A stretch of DNA of 11,547 bases from Prevotella sp. CAG:755 (GTDB lineage: Bacteria > Bacteroidota > Bacteroidia > Bacteroidales > Bacteroidaceae), in the NCBI GenBank assembly GCA_000431275.1, contig HF989171.1, forward strand, positions 52,847 to 64,393. Reading direction: 5' to 3'. Numbering within the stretch: position 1 is the first letter of the stretch; each line of letters starts with the position of its first letter. Made by a program: the position numbers and the translations under genes. Under the pieces are notes generated by a model, which was not told where the DNA came from, ran no database searches, and worked only from the letters and a program-made list of their open reading frames with translations. Shown one piece after another: positions 1 to 8,183 of this stretch.

Positions 1-1
1 C

Positions 2-880
2 CACGAAGCCGACATGGTGCTTGTCGCTTTGGTCGGTTTTTCTGGGTTGGCACCCACAATGGCGGCCATAGAGGCGGGGCGTGCTGTCGCTTTGGCTAAC
101 AAGGAAACTCTTGTCGTGGCCGGAGAGCTCGTTACAGAGGCTGCACTCAGGCACAACGCTCCGATTATCCCGGTCGACAGTGAGCATTCGGCCATTTTCC
201 AATGTTTGGCCGGGGAGCCATACAGCAAGGTTGAGCGAATACTCCTGACAGCCTCAGGCGGTCCTTTCCGCCACAGCACGCCCGAAGAATTGCGCGGAGT
301 GACTCCGGAACAAGCCCTGCGTCACCCCCGCTGGGATATGGGAGCCAAGATTACGATAGACTCGGCCACGATGATGAACAAGGGTTTTGAGGTGATAGAA
401 GCCCGATGGCTCTTCGACGTGAAGCCTGAGCAGATTGAAGTGGTCGTCCATCCGGAGAGCATTGTCCACTCGGCTGCGCAGTTTGAAGACGGGGCAGTGA
501 AAGCGCAGCTTGGCGTGCCCGATATGCGTGTGCCTATCCAATATGCTTTCACCTATCCTGCCCGCATTCCCTTACAGAGCGAGCGGCTCGACTTCTTCAC
601 CCTCGGTACACTTCACTTCGAGCGTCCTGATGTCGAGCGCTTCCCCTGTCTGGCCATAGCCTATGAGGCATTGCACAGGGGAGGCAACATGCCTTGCGTT
701 GTCAATGCTGCAAATGAGGTGCTTAACCTTGCTTTTCGCCAAGGCCGCGTGGGCTTTTGCGACATCAGCACAACAATACGTAAAGTGATGGAACAGGCAC
801 CCTTTGAGCTTCACCCGACGCTTGACGATTATTTTGCCATAGACCGCGAAGTACGGTGCCTGACCGAAACATACCTATAA
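2..880 (+). CDS. dxr: 1-deoxy-D-xylulose 5-phosphate reductoisomerase, 5'-truncated by window edge
   Basis: DXR (IspC) converts 1-deoxy-D-xylulose 5-phosphate to 2-C-methyl-D-erythritol 4-phosphate with NADPH, the committed step of the cytoplasmic MEP isoprenoid pathway. The frame is open from base 2, before the first ATG at 14, so the N-terminal Rossmann NADPH domain (about 95 residues, judged against E. coli DXR) lies outside the window; the ATG at 14 is internal. Counting that Met as 1, visible signatures are LANKETLV (27-34), the metal-binding PVDSEH (D55, S56, E57, matching E. coli D150/S151/E152), the phosphate-binding loop TASGGPFR (79-86), HPRWDMG (104-110) and DSATMMNKGFE (116-126, with N122, K123 and E126). 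HPESIVHS and NAANEV follow. The catalytic and C-terminal helical domains are complete to the TAA at 878-880. rseP starts 15 nt downstream on the same strand, so cotranscription is likely. Nothing looks broken. Confidence 0.97.
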   Translation, partial: HEADMVLVALVGFSGLAPTMAAIEAGRAVALANKETLVVAGELVTEAALRHNAPIIPVDSEHSAIFQCLAGEPYSKVERILLTASGGPFRHSTPEELRGVTPEQALRHPRWDMGAKITIDSATMMNKGFEVIEARWLFDVKPEQIEVVVHPESIVHSAAQFEDGAVKAQLGVPDMRVPIQYAFTYPARIPLQSERLDFFTLGTLHFERPDVERFPCLAIAYEALHRGGNMPCVVNAANEVLNLAFRQGRVGFCDISTTIRKVMEQAPFELHPTLDDYFAIDREVRCLTETYL

Positions 881-895
881 CACTGACAAACCCCT

Positions 896-2275
896 ATGGA
901 AGTATTTCTCATCAAGGCCGCACAGTTGCTTTTGTGCTTTGCCATACTTGTCCTGTTGCACGAGGCAGGTCATTTTTTCTTTGCCAAACTTTTCAAGATC
1001 AGGGTTGAGAAATTCTGTCTTTTCTTCGATCCTGGTTTCACGCTCTTCAAGTTCAAGCCGAAGCATAGCGACACAACCTATTGCATCGGGTGGCTTCCCT
1101 TGGGGGGCTATGTGAAAATCGCCGGCATGATTGATGAGTCGATGGATACAGAGCAGATGAAACGCCCACCCCAGCCGTGGGAGTTCAGGGCGAAACCGGC
1201 ATGGCAGCGTTTCTTTGTGATGATCGGTGGCGTATTGGTCAACTTTCTGCTCGCCTTGTTCATCTACTCTATGGTGCTCTTTCATTGGGGCGATAGCTAT
1301 ATCCCGGTGCGTCACATGACGCATGGCTTCAAGTTCAATACAACAGCACAGCAATATGGCTTCCGCGACGGTGACATTCTCATCGCCACAAACAAAGGCG
1401 ATGTGGTGCGTTTTGACCGCAAATCGCTCGACCATGTTTATCGCGACCTGTCGGAAGCAACGTCGGCAACTGTCCTGCGTGGCGGCAAGGAAGTGACGCT
1501 CAGTCTGCCCGGCAATCTCAGTCTGCTTGACATGCTGAAAGAAGATCCACCCTTCATCAGTCTGCTTGCGCCCTCGCTTGTCGACAGCGTAATCCCCGGC
1601 AGTCCGGCGGCCAAGGCCGGACTGCGTGCGGGCGACCAAGTCGTGATGTTCAACAACCAAGCGATGACTACGTGGAACGAATATGCTGAAATCACAGGCC
1701 GGATGAACGACATTCTCATTTCAGGAAATCCTGCCGACAGTGCCCGTTTGCGTCACGCCGTCATAGCTTTCCGCCATGCCGGTTCGGCGAAGGTCGACAC
1801 GGTCGCGGTGGAGATGACTTCACAGATGCAGATGGGATTTTTCATGGCTAACCCCTTGGCGGATTATAAGGTCGAGACGAAACACTATGGTTTCTTCGAG
1901 TCGTTTCCGGCAGGTGTGGCCTACGGCTGGCAAAAGCTTTCAGGATATGTCAGTGACTTACAGTATCTTTTCACGTCAGACGGTGCGAAGAGCATTGGCA
2001 GTTTCGGTGCCATCGGCAGCATGTTTCCGGCTGAGTGGCAATGGGATCGCTTTTGGGAGCTAACTGCCTTTATCAGCTTGATACTCGCATTCATGAATAT
2101 CCTTCCTATTCCGGCGCTCGACGGTGGTCACGTGTTGTTCCTGCTCTACGAGATCATTTTCCGCCGCAAGCCGAGTGAGAACTTCATGGAGAAAGCACAA
2201 ATCGTAGGTATGAGCCTTCTGCTTCTGCTGATGCTTTACGCTGTTTTCAACGATGCAGTACGGTTCTTGTTCTGA
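896..2275 (+). CDS. rseP: RseP-type site-2 zinc metalloprotease (regulated intramembrane proteolysis)
   Basis: This is an M50-family intramembrane protease, which cuts transmembrane segments of partner proteins; E. coli RseP cleaves anti-sigma factor RseA and signal-peptide remnants. It has 459 residues, close to E. coli RseP (about 450). The zinc motif HEAGH is at 22-26 in the first membrane segment (about 4-27). LGGYVKIAG follows near 70, and a second hydrophobic segment lies at about 106-127. The periplasmic part has two PDZ-like regions: around YGFRDGDILIA (about 155-165), and the clearer PGSPAAKAGLRAGD near 235-247. The second active-site motif NILPIPALDGG lies at about 401-411 (D409 as third zinc ligand), followed by a hydrophobic C-terminal segment. 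The ATG at 896 puts HExxH in the usual N-terminal position; no Shine-Dalgarno sequence is visible. It follows dxr by 15 nt, a common pairing in bacteria. The substrate in this organism cannot be read from the window; the family call is secure. Confidence 0.95.
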   Translation: MEVFLIKAAQLLLCFAILVLLHEAGHFFFAKLFKIRVEKFCLFFDPGFTLFKFKPKHSDTTYCIGWLPLGGYVKIAGMIDESMDTEQMKRPPQPWEFRAKPAWQRFFVMIGGVLVNFLLALFIYSMVLFHWGDSYIPVRHMTHGFKFNTTAQQYGFRDGDILIATNKGDVVRFDRKSLDHVYRDLSEATSATVLRGGKEVTLSLPGNLSLLDMLKEDPPFISLLAPSLVDSVIPGSPAAKAGLRAGDQVVMFNNQAMTTWNEYAEITGRMNDILISGNPADSARLRHAVIAFRHAGSAKVDTVAVEMTSQMQMGFFMANPLADYKVETKHYGFFESFPAGVAYGWQKLSGYVSDLQYLFTSDGAKSIGSFGAIGSMFPAEWQWDRFWELTAFISLILAFMNILPIPALDGGHVLFLLYEIIFRRKPSENFMEKAQIVGMSLLLLLMLYAVFNDAVRFLF

Positions 2276-2323
2276 CGGTCTCTGCCGACCATTGCACTAC
2301 GTGTAGAATCTGTCAGTGAAATA

Positions 2324-2373
2324 GAAAATACAGTCAGCGCGATAGAAAGAACTATCGCGCTGACTGTATTTTC
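2324..2373. terminator. Bidirectional intrinsic terminator between convergent rseP and alaX
   Basis: A perfect 22-bp inverted repeat (arms 2324-2345 and 2352-2373) encloses a 6-nt AAAGAA loop. The outer part of each arm is AT-rich (GAAAATA / TATTTTC) and the inner part is GC-rich (CAGCGCGATAG), so RNA from either strand has a stable stem ending in a U-rich 3' arm. It lies 48 nt past the rseP stop and 52 nt before the alaX stop, where a shared terminator for converging transcripts is expected. The rest of this 150-base gap holds nothing else I recognise. Confidence 0.88.
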
Positions 2374-2425
2374 CTGATGCCCTCCCGTTTCAGGCGAAGG
2401 ATTGGCTCGCTTAGCTAGACAACGG

Positions 2426-2905
2426 TCAGTGATGGGGAGCTTCGAGTTTGAAGCGGATGCGAAAGCTGTGCTTGTCCTCGTCCCAATTGGTGCCGAGAAG
2501 GACGAATCGCCCGATTTCGTGCGTATTGTTTACGTGTAGTCCGATGCAGGGACAGAGGTCGTAGTCGCCGATCCGCACAAGACGGATGGCTTCGCTGACG
2601 TTATCGGGCAGGCGGTCGGGCTGTACGCCAGCAGGCAGCTGGTCGATGGTCACGAAATCATAAGTTACTTCCATGCCTGATTGGATGAGGCGGTTCATCT
2701 CGTCGGCAATCCACGCTATCTGCTCGTCTGAGGGGCATGTCGGTAAGTCGTAACTGATTTTGCTTTTTTTGCGCTCAATGTGAGCATTGCGTGAGCGTTC
2801 ACACCCGAATGTTTTGACCATCAAAGCGTTAAGCAGGTGTTCCGCCGTGTGCATGGGAGGGAACTCTTGTTTGTTGTGTCCGTTCAAAGCCGGAGTTTCT
2901 TCCAT
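2426..2905 (-). CDS. AlaX-type alanyl-tRNA editing domain protein (tRNA_SAD family)
   Basis: This 159-residue protein is a free-standing homologue of the second additional (editing) domain of alanyl- and threonyl-tRNA synthetases. Such proteins hydrolyse mischarged tRNA, typically Ser- or Gly-tRNA(Ala), in the cytoplasm. The zinc signature is complete: HTAEH (H19, H23) and CIGLH (C120, H124), followed by NNTHEIG where AlaRS has a TGEIG-like stretch. RSRNAHIERKKSK (38-50) lies between, as in Bacteroidales homologues I remember. The length fits short AlaX-S proteins. The ATG at 2905 is preferred over Met18, which would leave only one residue before the zinc motif. In AlaRS the second motif is usually CGGTH, so the CIGLH form leaves the exact substrate open. 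It lies 166 nt downstream of aspS on the same strand, behind a hairpin. It ends in EAPHH. No promoter was recognised in the gap upstream. Confidence 0.85.
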   Translation of the reverse strand: MEETPALNGHNKQEFPPMHTAEHLLNALMVKTFGCERSRNAHIERKKSKISYDLPTCPSDEQIAWIADEMNRLIQSGMEVTYDFVTIDQLPAGVQPDRLPDNVSEAIRLVRIGDYDLCPCIGLHVNNTHEIGRFVLLGTNWDEDKHSFRIRFKLEAPHH

Positions 2906-2998
2906 TAGAGTGACGTGTTAATGAGTTTCTTTAATAGTGCTGTATAACAGATAGTTAAGTGCCTGTTTGACGGATTCTCCTGATGGTGGATGATACAG

Positions 2999-3046
2999 CA
3001 GAGGACGCCTGTCGCCGACCGCGAAAGTCTGTCCAGGCGTCCTCTG
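2999..3046 (-). terminator. Long hairpin downstream of aspS, possible terminator or RNA-stability structure
   Basis: A perfect 13-bp GC-rich inverted repeat (CAGAGGACGCCTG at 2999-3011 against its complement at 3034-3046) encloses a 22-nt loop; a G-T and an A-T pair extend it slightly. It begins 25 nt past the aspS stop, the normal place for a terminator. On the minus strand the sequence after the stem (CTGTATCATCC) is not a T-run and the loop is large. It could therefore be a non-canonical terminator, a 3'-end stabiliser, or a partial barrier before alaX. The remaining bases 2906-2998 show no -7 box or other signal. Confidence 0.5.
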
Positions 3047-3071
3047 TTTCCGATTGTCTTGTTGCGTTGTT

Positions 3072-4832
3072 TTAATCTTTTTTGTCTACTTTCAGGCAGA
3101 GCTCTTCAAGCTGGCCGGGTTCGAGCAAGGAGGGAGCGTCGAGCATGACATCGCGACCGGAGTTGTTTTTCGGAAAAGCAATACAGTCGCGGATGGAGTC
3201 GAGACCAGCGAAGAGTGAAACCCAACGGTCGAGACCGTAAGCCAAACCGCCATGGGGCGGTGCTCCATACTTGAACGCGTTCATCAGGAAACCGAATTGG
3301 GCTTGCGCACGTTCAGGCGTGAAACCGAGAATGTCGAAAATCTTGGCTTGCAGCCCGCTGTCGTGGATTCGGATACTGCCGCCTCCTACCTCGACGCCAT
3401 TGCATACCATGTCGTAGGCATTGGCACGCACTTGTTCGGGATGCGTATCGAGCAAGGGAATGTCTTCGGGTTTCGGTGAGGTGAACGGATGGTGCATTGC
3501 CATGAGGCGTTGCTCCTCATCGCTCCATTCGAACATTGGGAAGTCGACCACCCAAAGCACTACGAACTTGTTTTTATCGCGCAGCCCGAGTCTGCTGCCC
3601 ATCTCCAACCGCAGTTCGCAAAGTTGCTTGCGGGCTTTCATCGCGTCGGGGCCCGAGATGATCAGAATAAGGTCGCCTGGCTCTGCCTGCATAGCCTCAC
3701 GCAGGCGGTTGAGCACCTCGGCTGAGTAGAACTTATCGACGGAACTCTTCACGCTGCCGTCCTCTCCTACCCGGGCGTAAACAAGACCTTTGGCGCCGAT
3801 TTGCGGACTCTTGACAAAGTCGGTGAGCTGGTCGAGCTGCTTGCGCGTGTAGCTTGCGCAGCCTTTGGCGCAGATACCGCCGATGTATGCGGCCTCGTTG
3901 AATACGCCGAATTCGCCAGTGCCTTTGAGCACATCCATCAGTTCGACGAATTCCATGCCGAAACGCATGTCCGGTTTGTCAGAACCGAAACGACGCATGG
4001 CCTCTTCCCACGGCATGCGGATGAACGGTGTGGGAAGGTCATAGTTCCGTATTTTCTTGAAAAGATATATGGCCATTTCTTCGAACAGAGAAATGATATC
4101 GTCTTGCTCGACAAAGCTCATTTCGCAGTCAATCTGGGTGAATTCTGGCTGACGGTCTGATCGCAAATCCTCGTCCCTGAAACATTTTGCGATTTGGAAG
4201 TATCGGTCCATGCCGGCCACCATCAGGAGTTGCTTCAAGGTTTGCGGGCTTTGCGGTAAGGCATAGAACTGGCCGGGATTCATGCGTGAAGGCACGACAA
4301 AGTCGCGGGCTCCTTCGGGGGTCGACCCGACGAGTATCGGTGTCTCAATTTCGAGAAATCCTTTACTGTCGAGGAAGTTACGCACTTCGAGGCAGACTTG
4401 GTGGCGCAGTTCAAGATTGGCACGCACGTTTTCACGGCGCAGGTCGAGGTAGCGGTACTTCATCCGCAGGTCGTCGCCGCCGTCCGTGTTGTTCTCAATG
4501 GTGAAAGGTGGAGTCTCGGAGGCATTGAGTACCGTAAGTTTTGTCACGATTATCTCAACGTCGCCCGTAGGCATCTTGGGGTTCTTGTTGTATCGTTCGT
4601 TGACTTGTCCTGTCACTTGTATCACGTACTCACGACCGAGTTTATTGGCTGCATCACAAAGTGCAGCATCCGTTTCTTCGTTGAATACCAACTGTGTGAT
4701 GCCGTAACGGTCACGCAGATCGACAAACGTCATTCCGCCCATTTTGCGGATGCGCTGGACCCATCCAGCCAAGGTGACTTCGGCACCTACGTCGTTGATG
4801 CGTAGTTCACCACATGTTTTCGTTCTATACAT
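3072..4832 (-). CDS. aspS: Aspartate--tRNA ligase (AspRS), bacterial type
   Basis: AspRS charges tRNA(Asp) with aspartate using ATP. It is a class II synthetase acting as a cytoplasmic homodimer. The 586-residue product matches the bacterial length (about 590). Domains in order: an N-terminal OB-fold anticodon-binding domain (about 1-105, with LAGWVQR and VDLRDRYG); class II motif 1 (about 152-178, [20 protein letters not shown]); motif 2 (about 211-240, with FRDED at 218-222 and QPEFTQID); a bacterial GAD insertion (about 290-425); and motif 3 at about 528-550 with GLDR at 533-536. The ATG at 4832 ([10 protein letters not shown]) is preferred because it matches the family's N-terminus. An in-frame ATG at 4883 would add 17 residues without family support and leave only 15 nt after carB. 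The gene starts 66 nt after the carB stop, so readthrough from the car operon is plausible. The gap has only a weak -7-like match (4877-4884, TATGTGTG). Confidence 0.97.
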   Translation of the reverse strand: MYRTKTCGELRINDVGAEVTLAGWVQRIRKMGGMTFVDLRDRYGITQLVFNEETDAALCDAANKLGREYVIQVTGQVNERYNKNPKMPTGDVEIIVTKLTVLNASETPPFTIENNTDGGDDLRMKYRYLDLRRENVRANLELRHQVCLEVRNFLDSKGFLEIETPILVGSTPEGARDFVVPSRMNPGQFYALPQSPQTLKQLLMVAGMDRYFQIAKCFRDEDLRSDRQPEFTQIDCEMSFVEQDDIISLFEEMAIYLFKKIRNYDLPTPFIRMPWEEAMRRFGSDKPDMRFGMEFVELMDVLKGTGEFGVFNEAAYIGGICAKGCASYTRKQLDQLTDFVKSPQIGAKGLVYARVGEDGSVKSSVDKFYSAEVLNRLREAMQAEPGDLILIISGPDAMKARKQLCELRLEMGSRLGLRDKNKFVVLWVVDFPMFEWSDEEQRLMAMHHPFTSPKPEDIPLLDTHPEQVRANAYDMVCNGVEVGGGSIRIHDSGLQAKIFDILGFTPERAQAQFGFLMNAFKYGAPPHGGLAYGLDRWVSLFAGLDSIRDCIAFPKNNSGRDVMLDAPSLLEPGQLEELCLKVDKKD

Positions 4833-4898
4833 AACTGTCTTTATGTTTTTGTGCCGCCGGGTCGAGCCTTCGGTTGCACACATATGTTTTTTATTATG

Positions 4899-7800
4899 TT
4901 ATTCTGAGTCGCTGCTTCCGTATTCCTGCCAACTCTTGATTTCGAGTTCTTCGGGCTTGACGGTACAGAATGCGTAGATGAAAGCACTGGCCAGCCGAGC
5001 GTTTGTTATCAATGGGATGTTCAAGTCTATCGCTGCGCGGCGTATTTTGTACCCGTTGTCGAGCTCGCTGACGGTCAGATCTTTCGGTACGTTTACGACC
5101 ATGTCGATCTTCTTTTCGTGAAGCATGTCGAGCGCTTGTGGAGTTCCTTCTTCACTGGGCCAGTAAACGAGCGTGTTGTCGATGCCGTTCTCTGTCAAGT
5201 ATCGGCTTGTTCCGCCTGTGGCATAGAGATGGTAGCCATGCTTGACGAGTAACTTGGCAGCTTCAAGCATTTCGGCTTTCTGCTTGGCAGCGCCTGTCGA
5301 AAGCAGGATGTTTTTTGCCGGGATGCGCTGTCCGACAGATAGCATGCTTTTCAGCAATGCAGTCCGTGAGTCTTCGCCTAGGCAGCCGACTTCGCCGGTC
5401 GATGCCATGTCGACACCAAGCACGGGGTCGGCCTTTTGCAGACGGTTGAAAGAGAACTGGCTGGCTTTGATGCCCACATAGTCAAGGTCAAAGAGATTCT
5501 TGGCTGGCTTCTCGACGGGCAGCCCCAGCATGATGCGCGTGGCGATTTCGATAAGGTTTATCTTCAACACTTTGCTGACGAAGGGGAAACTTCGCGACGC
5601 GCGGAGGTTACATTCGATGACTTTGATATCGTTTTCACGCGCTAGGAATTGGATATTGAACGGACCACTGATTTGCAGCTCCTTGGCGATTTTTTTCGAG
5701 ATCTTTTTGATGCGGCGTACAGTCTCGACGTAGAGTTTTTGTGGCGGGAACTGAATGGTGGCGTCTCCGGAGTGTACGCCTGCAAACTCTATATGCTCAC
5801 TGATAGCGTAGGCAATGATTTCACCGTTCCGGGCCACAGCGTCCATTTCGACTTCCTTGGCGTGTTCCATGAAGCGGCTTACTACGACGGGATGCTTTTT
5901 CGATACGTTAGCCGCCAGTTTGAGGAAGCGTTCAAGTTCTTCTTGGTTTGAACATACGTTCATGGCTGCTCCTGAAAGCACATACGATGGACGTACCAAT
6001 ACGGGAAAACCGACCTTCGCAATGAATGCGTTGATGTCTTCCAGACTGGTCAGTGCGCTCCATTCTGGCTGATCGACGCCGATGCGGTTCAGCATTTCAG
6101 AGAACTTTTCGCGGTCTTCTGCATTGTCGATATGTTGTGCCGACGTGCCAAGCAGGGGGACGTGCTGCTCATCAAGGCGAAGGGCCAGGTTATTCGGGAT
6201 TTGTCCGCCTGTCGATACAATCACGCCATACGGCATTTCGAGATCAAGAATGTCCATGACACGTTCGAACGTAAGCTCGTCGAAATACAGACGGTCGCAC
6301 ATGTCATAATCCGTGGAGACTGTTTCCGGATTATAGTTGATCATGATACTGCGGTATCCCTCTTTACGGATTGTGTTTAGGGCTTGGACACCGCACCAGT
6401 CGAACTCCACAGAACTGCCGATGCGATAGGCGCCAGAACCGAGCACAACGACAGAACGGTGGTCGTGCTCGAATTTGATGTCATGTGCGATGGCGCTGTA
6501 TGTCAGGTAGAGGTAGTTTGTTTGTGCAGGATATTCGGCCGCCAGCGTGTCTATTTGTTTGACGTAAGGTACGATGCCGGCTTGCTTGCGGCGGTTGCGG
6601 ACAAGGAGAATGGCTTTCTCTATCTCCATGTCTTTTTCCATACCCAGCGCACGGGCTATCTGGAAGTCTGTAAAACCTTGTTGTTTGGCTTTAAGGAGCA
6701 ATTCGTTGCTGAGCACATTGATATTGAGACACGCATGTAGCTCGCTGTCTGTCTGATGGATGTTGTTCAGTTTTTGGAGGAACCAGCGGTCTATTTTTGT
6801 CAACTCATGGATTTTCTCGATGGAGTATCCTTGCTCCATGGCTTTGGCAATGACGAAAATTCGTTTGTCGGTGGGTTCCTGCAATGCCTCGTCGACATTG
6901 TCGATGCGGAGTTCCTTGTTGTCGACGTAGCCGTGCATTCCCTGGCCAATCATGCGGAGTCCCTTTTGGATGACTTCCTCGAACGTGCGGCCGATGGCCA
7001 TGACTTCGCCGACGGACTTCATGCTCGACCCCAACACGCGGTCGACGCCGCGGAACTTGCCTAAGTCCCAGCGGGGGATTTTGCAGACAACGTAGTCCAA
7101 GGCCGGTTCGAAGAACGCACTGGTCGTTTTTGTCACGGAGTTCTTCAAGTCAAACAAACCGTAGCCCAAGCCCAGCTTGGCGGCTACAAAGGCCAACGGA
7201 TAGCCCGTGGCTTTCGATGCCAGGGCCGACGAGCGGCTCAGACGGGCATTCACTTCGATTACGCGGTAGTCATCGGAGTCTGGGTCAAACGCATATTGTA
7301 CATTGCATTCGCCGACTATACCGACATGACGCACGATGCGGATGCTCAGCTCACGCAGTTTGTGGTAGTCATGATTGTTGAGGGTTTGTGAGGGAGCTAT
7401 GACAATGCTCTCGCCTGTGTGGATGCCGAGCGGGTCAAAGTTCTCCATGTTGCATACGGTGATGCAATTGTCATAGCGGTCGCGAACCACTTCGTACTCA
7501 ATCTCTTTCCAACCTTTGAGGCTCTTTTCAACCAATACTTGCGGAGAGAACGAAAAAGCTTTCTCGGCGAGGCGGTTAAGTTCTTCTTCATTGTTGCAAA
7601 AACCAGAACCGAGTCCACCGAGTGCATAGGCAGCACGGATGATGATCGGGTAGCCCAGTTCCTTGGCAGCCTTGCGGGCCTGTTCGATGTTCTCACAGGC
7701 TTCGCTCTTGATGGTCTTTACATTTATCTCGTTGAGTTTTTCAACGAAGAGTTCCCGGTCTTCGGTGTCCATGATGGCTTGTACGGGTGTTCCGAGCACC

Positions 7801-8138
7801 TGCAAGTCATATTTTTTGAGGATTCCGCTTTTGTATAGTTCCACGCCGCAGTTCAGGGCCGTCTGTCCGCCGAATGCGAGCATGATGCCGTCGGGGCGCT
7901 CTTTGTCGATGACTTTCTCTACGAAGAACGGCGTTACCGGGAGGAAGTATATCTGGTCTGCCACACCCTCACTGGTCTGCACAGTGGCAATGTTGGGGTT
8001 GATGAGGACAGTGGTGATGCCTTCTTCTTTAAGAGCCTTCAAGGCCTGTGAGCCGGAATAGTCGAACTCTCCGGCTTCACCGATTTTCAGTGCGCCTGAC
8101 CCTAAAAGCAGTACTTTACGTATTTTGTTCTCTTTCAT
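4899..8138 (-). CDS. carB: Carbamoyl-phosphate synthase large subunit, eukaryote-like type
   Basis: CarB makes carbamoyl phosphate from ammonia (delivered by CarA), bicarbonate and two ATP, for pyrimidine and arginine synthesis. The 1079 residues match the family (E. coli about 1073). Order: first ATP-grasp half (about 1-400; NPNIATVQTSEG near 48, ALGGLGSGF near 172, EVNARLSRSSALASKATG near 295-312); helical oligomerisation region (about 401-550; EPTDKRIFVIAKAMEQGYS); second ATP-grasp half (about 560-935; RPSYVLSGAAMNV near 716, IECNLRASRSFPFVSK at 841-856); and a C-terminal MGS-like regulatory domain (about 945-1079). Many stretches match animal CAD/CPS1 rather than E. coli: E. coli has IEVNPRAARTVPFVSK where this has IECNLRASRSFPFVSK. 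The regulatory domain has T974, T977, W993 (YWPSEEG), N1016 and N1028, close to the N-acetylglutamate site of human CPS1. The ATG at 8138 (MKENKIRK) is chosen over an in-frame TTG three codons upstream. carA ends 45 nt upstream; aspS follows after 66 nt. Confidence 0.98.
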   Translation of the reverse strand: MKENKIRKVLLLGSGALKIGEAGEFDYSGSQALKALKEEGITTVLINPNIATVQTSEGVADQIYFLPVTPFFVEKVIDKERPDGIMLAFGGQTALNCGVELYKSGILKKYDLQVLGTPVQAIMDTEDRELFVEKLNEINVKTIKSEACENIEQARKAAKELGYPIIIRAAYALGGLGSGFCNNEEELNRLAEKAFSFSPQVLVEKSLKGWKEIEYEVVRDRYDNCITVCNMENFDPLGIHTGESIVIAPSQTLNNHDYHKLRELSIRIVRHVGIVGECNVQYAFDPDSDDYRVIEVNARLSRSSALASKATGYPLAFVAAKLGLGYGLFDLKNSVTKTTSAFFEPALDYVVCKIPRWDLGKFRGVDRVLGSSMKSVGEVMAIGRTFEEVIQKGLRMIGQGMHGYVDNKELRIDNVDEALQEPTDKRIFVIAKAMEQGYSIEKIHELTKIDRWFLQKLNNIHQTDSELHACLNINVLSNELLLKAKQQGFTDFQIARALGMEKDMEIEKAILLVRNRRKQAGIVPYVKQIDTLAAEYPAQTNYLYLTYSAIAHDIKFEHDHRSVVVLGSGAYRIGSSVEFDWCGVQALNTIRKEGYRSIMINYNPETVSTDYDMCDRLYFDELTFERVMDILDLEMPYGVIVSTGGQIPNNLALRLDEQHVPLLGTSAQHIDNAEDREKFSEMLNRIGVDQPEWSALTSLEDINAFIAKVGFPVLVRPSYVLSGAAMNVCSNQEELERFLKLAANVSKKHPVVVSRFMEHAKEVEMDAVARNGEIIAYAISEHIEFAGVHSGDATIQFPPQKLYVETVRRIKKISKKIAKELQISGPFNIQFLARENDIKVIECNLRASRSFPFVSKVLKINLIEIATRIMLGLPVEKPAKNLFDLDYVGIKASQFSFNRLQKADPVLGVDMASTGEVGCLGEDSRTALLKSMLSVGQRIPAKNILLSTGAAKQKAEMLEAAKLLVKHGYHLYATGGTSRYLTENGIDNTLVYWPSEEGTPQALDMLHEKKIDMVVNVPKDLTVSELDNGYKIRRAAIDLNIPLITNARLASAFIYAFCTVKPEELEIKSWQEYGSSDSE

Positions 8139-8183
8139 TTCTGGCAATGTTTGTCGCTGGTACGTTGATTTCGTAGATAAAGG

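Noticed and set aside
875..1660. A 261-codon minus-strand open frame opposite rseP
   Set aside because: It lies wholly antisense to rseP, which carries both zinc motifs. The translation has no recognisable family and reads as the complement of coding sequence.
4833..4883. N-terminal extension of AspRS from the ATG at 4883
   Set aside because: The 17 added residues ([17 protein letters not shown]) precede the family's normal start [10 protein letters not shown] and are not AspRS-like.
4877..4884. TATGTGTG as a -7 box for aspS
   Set aside because: One mismatch to TAnnTTTG and no TTTG at the -33 position; too weak to list as a promoter.
8139..8147. TTG start for CarB three codons upstream
   Set aside because: The ATG at 8138 gives the normal MKEN N-terminus; a TTG is less likely and adds nothing conserved.
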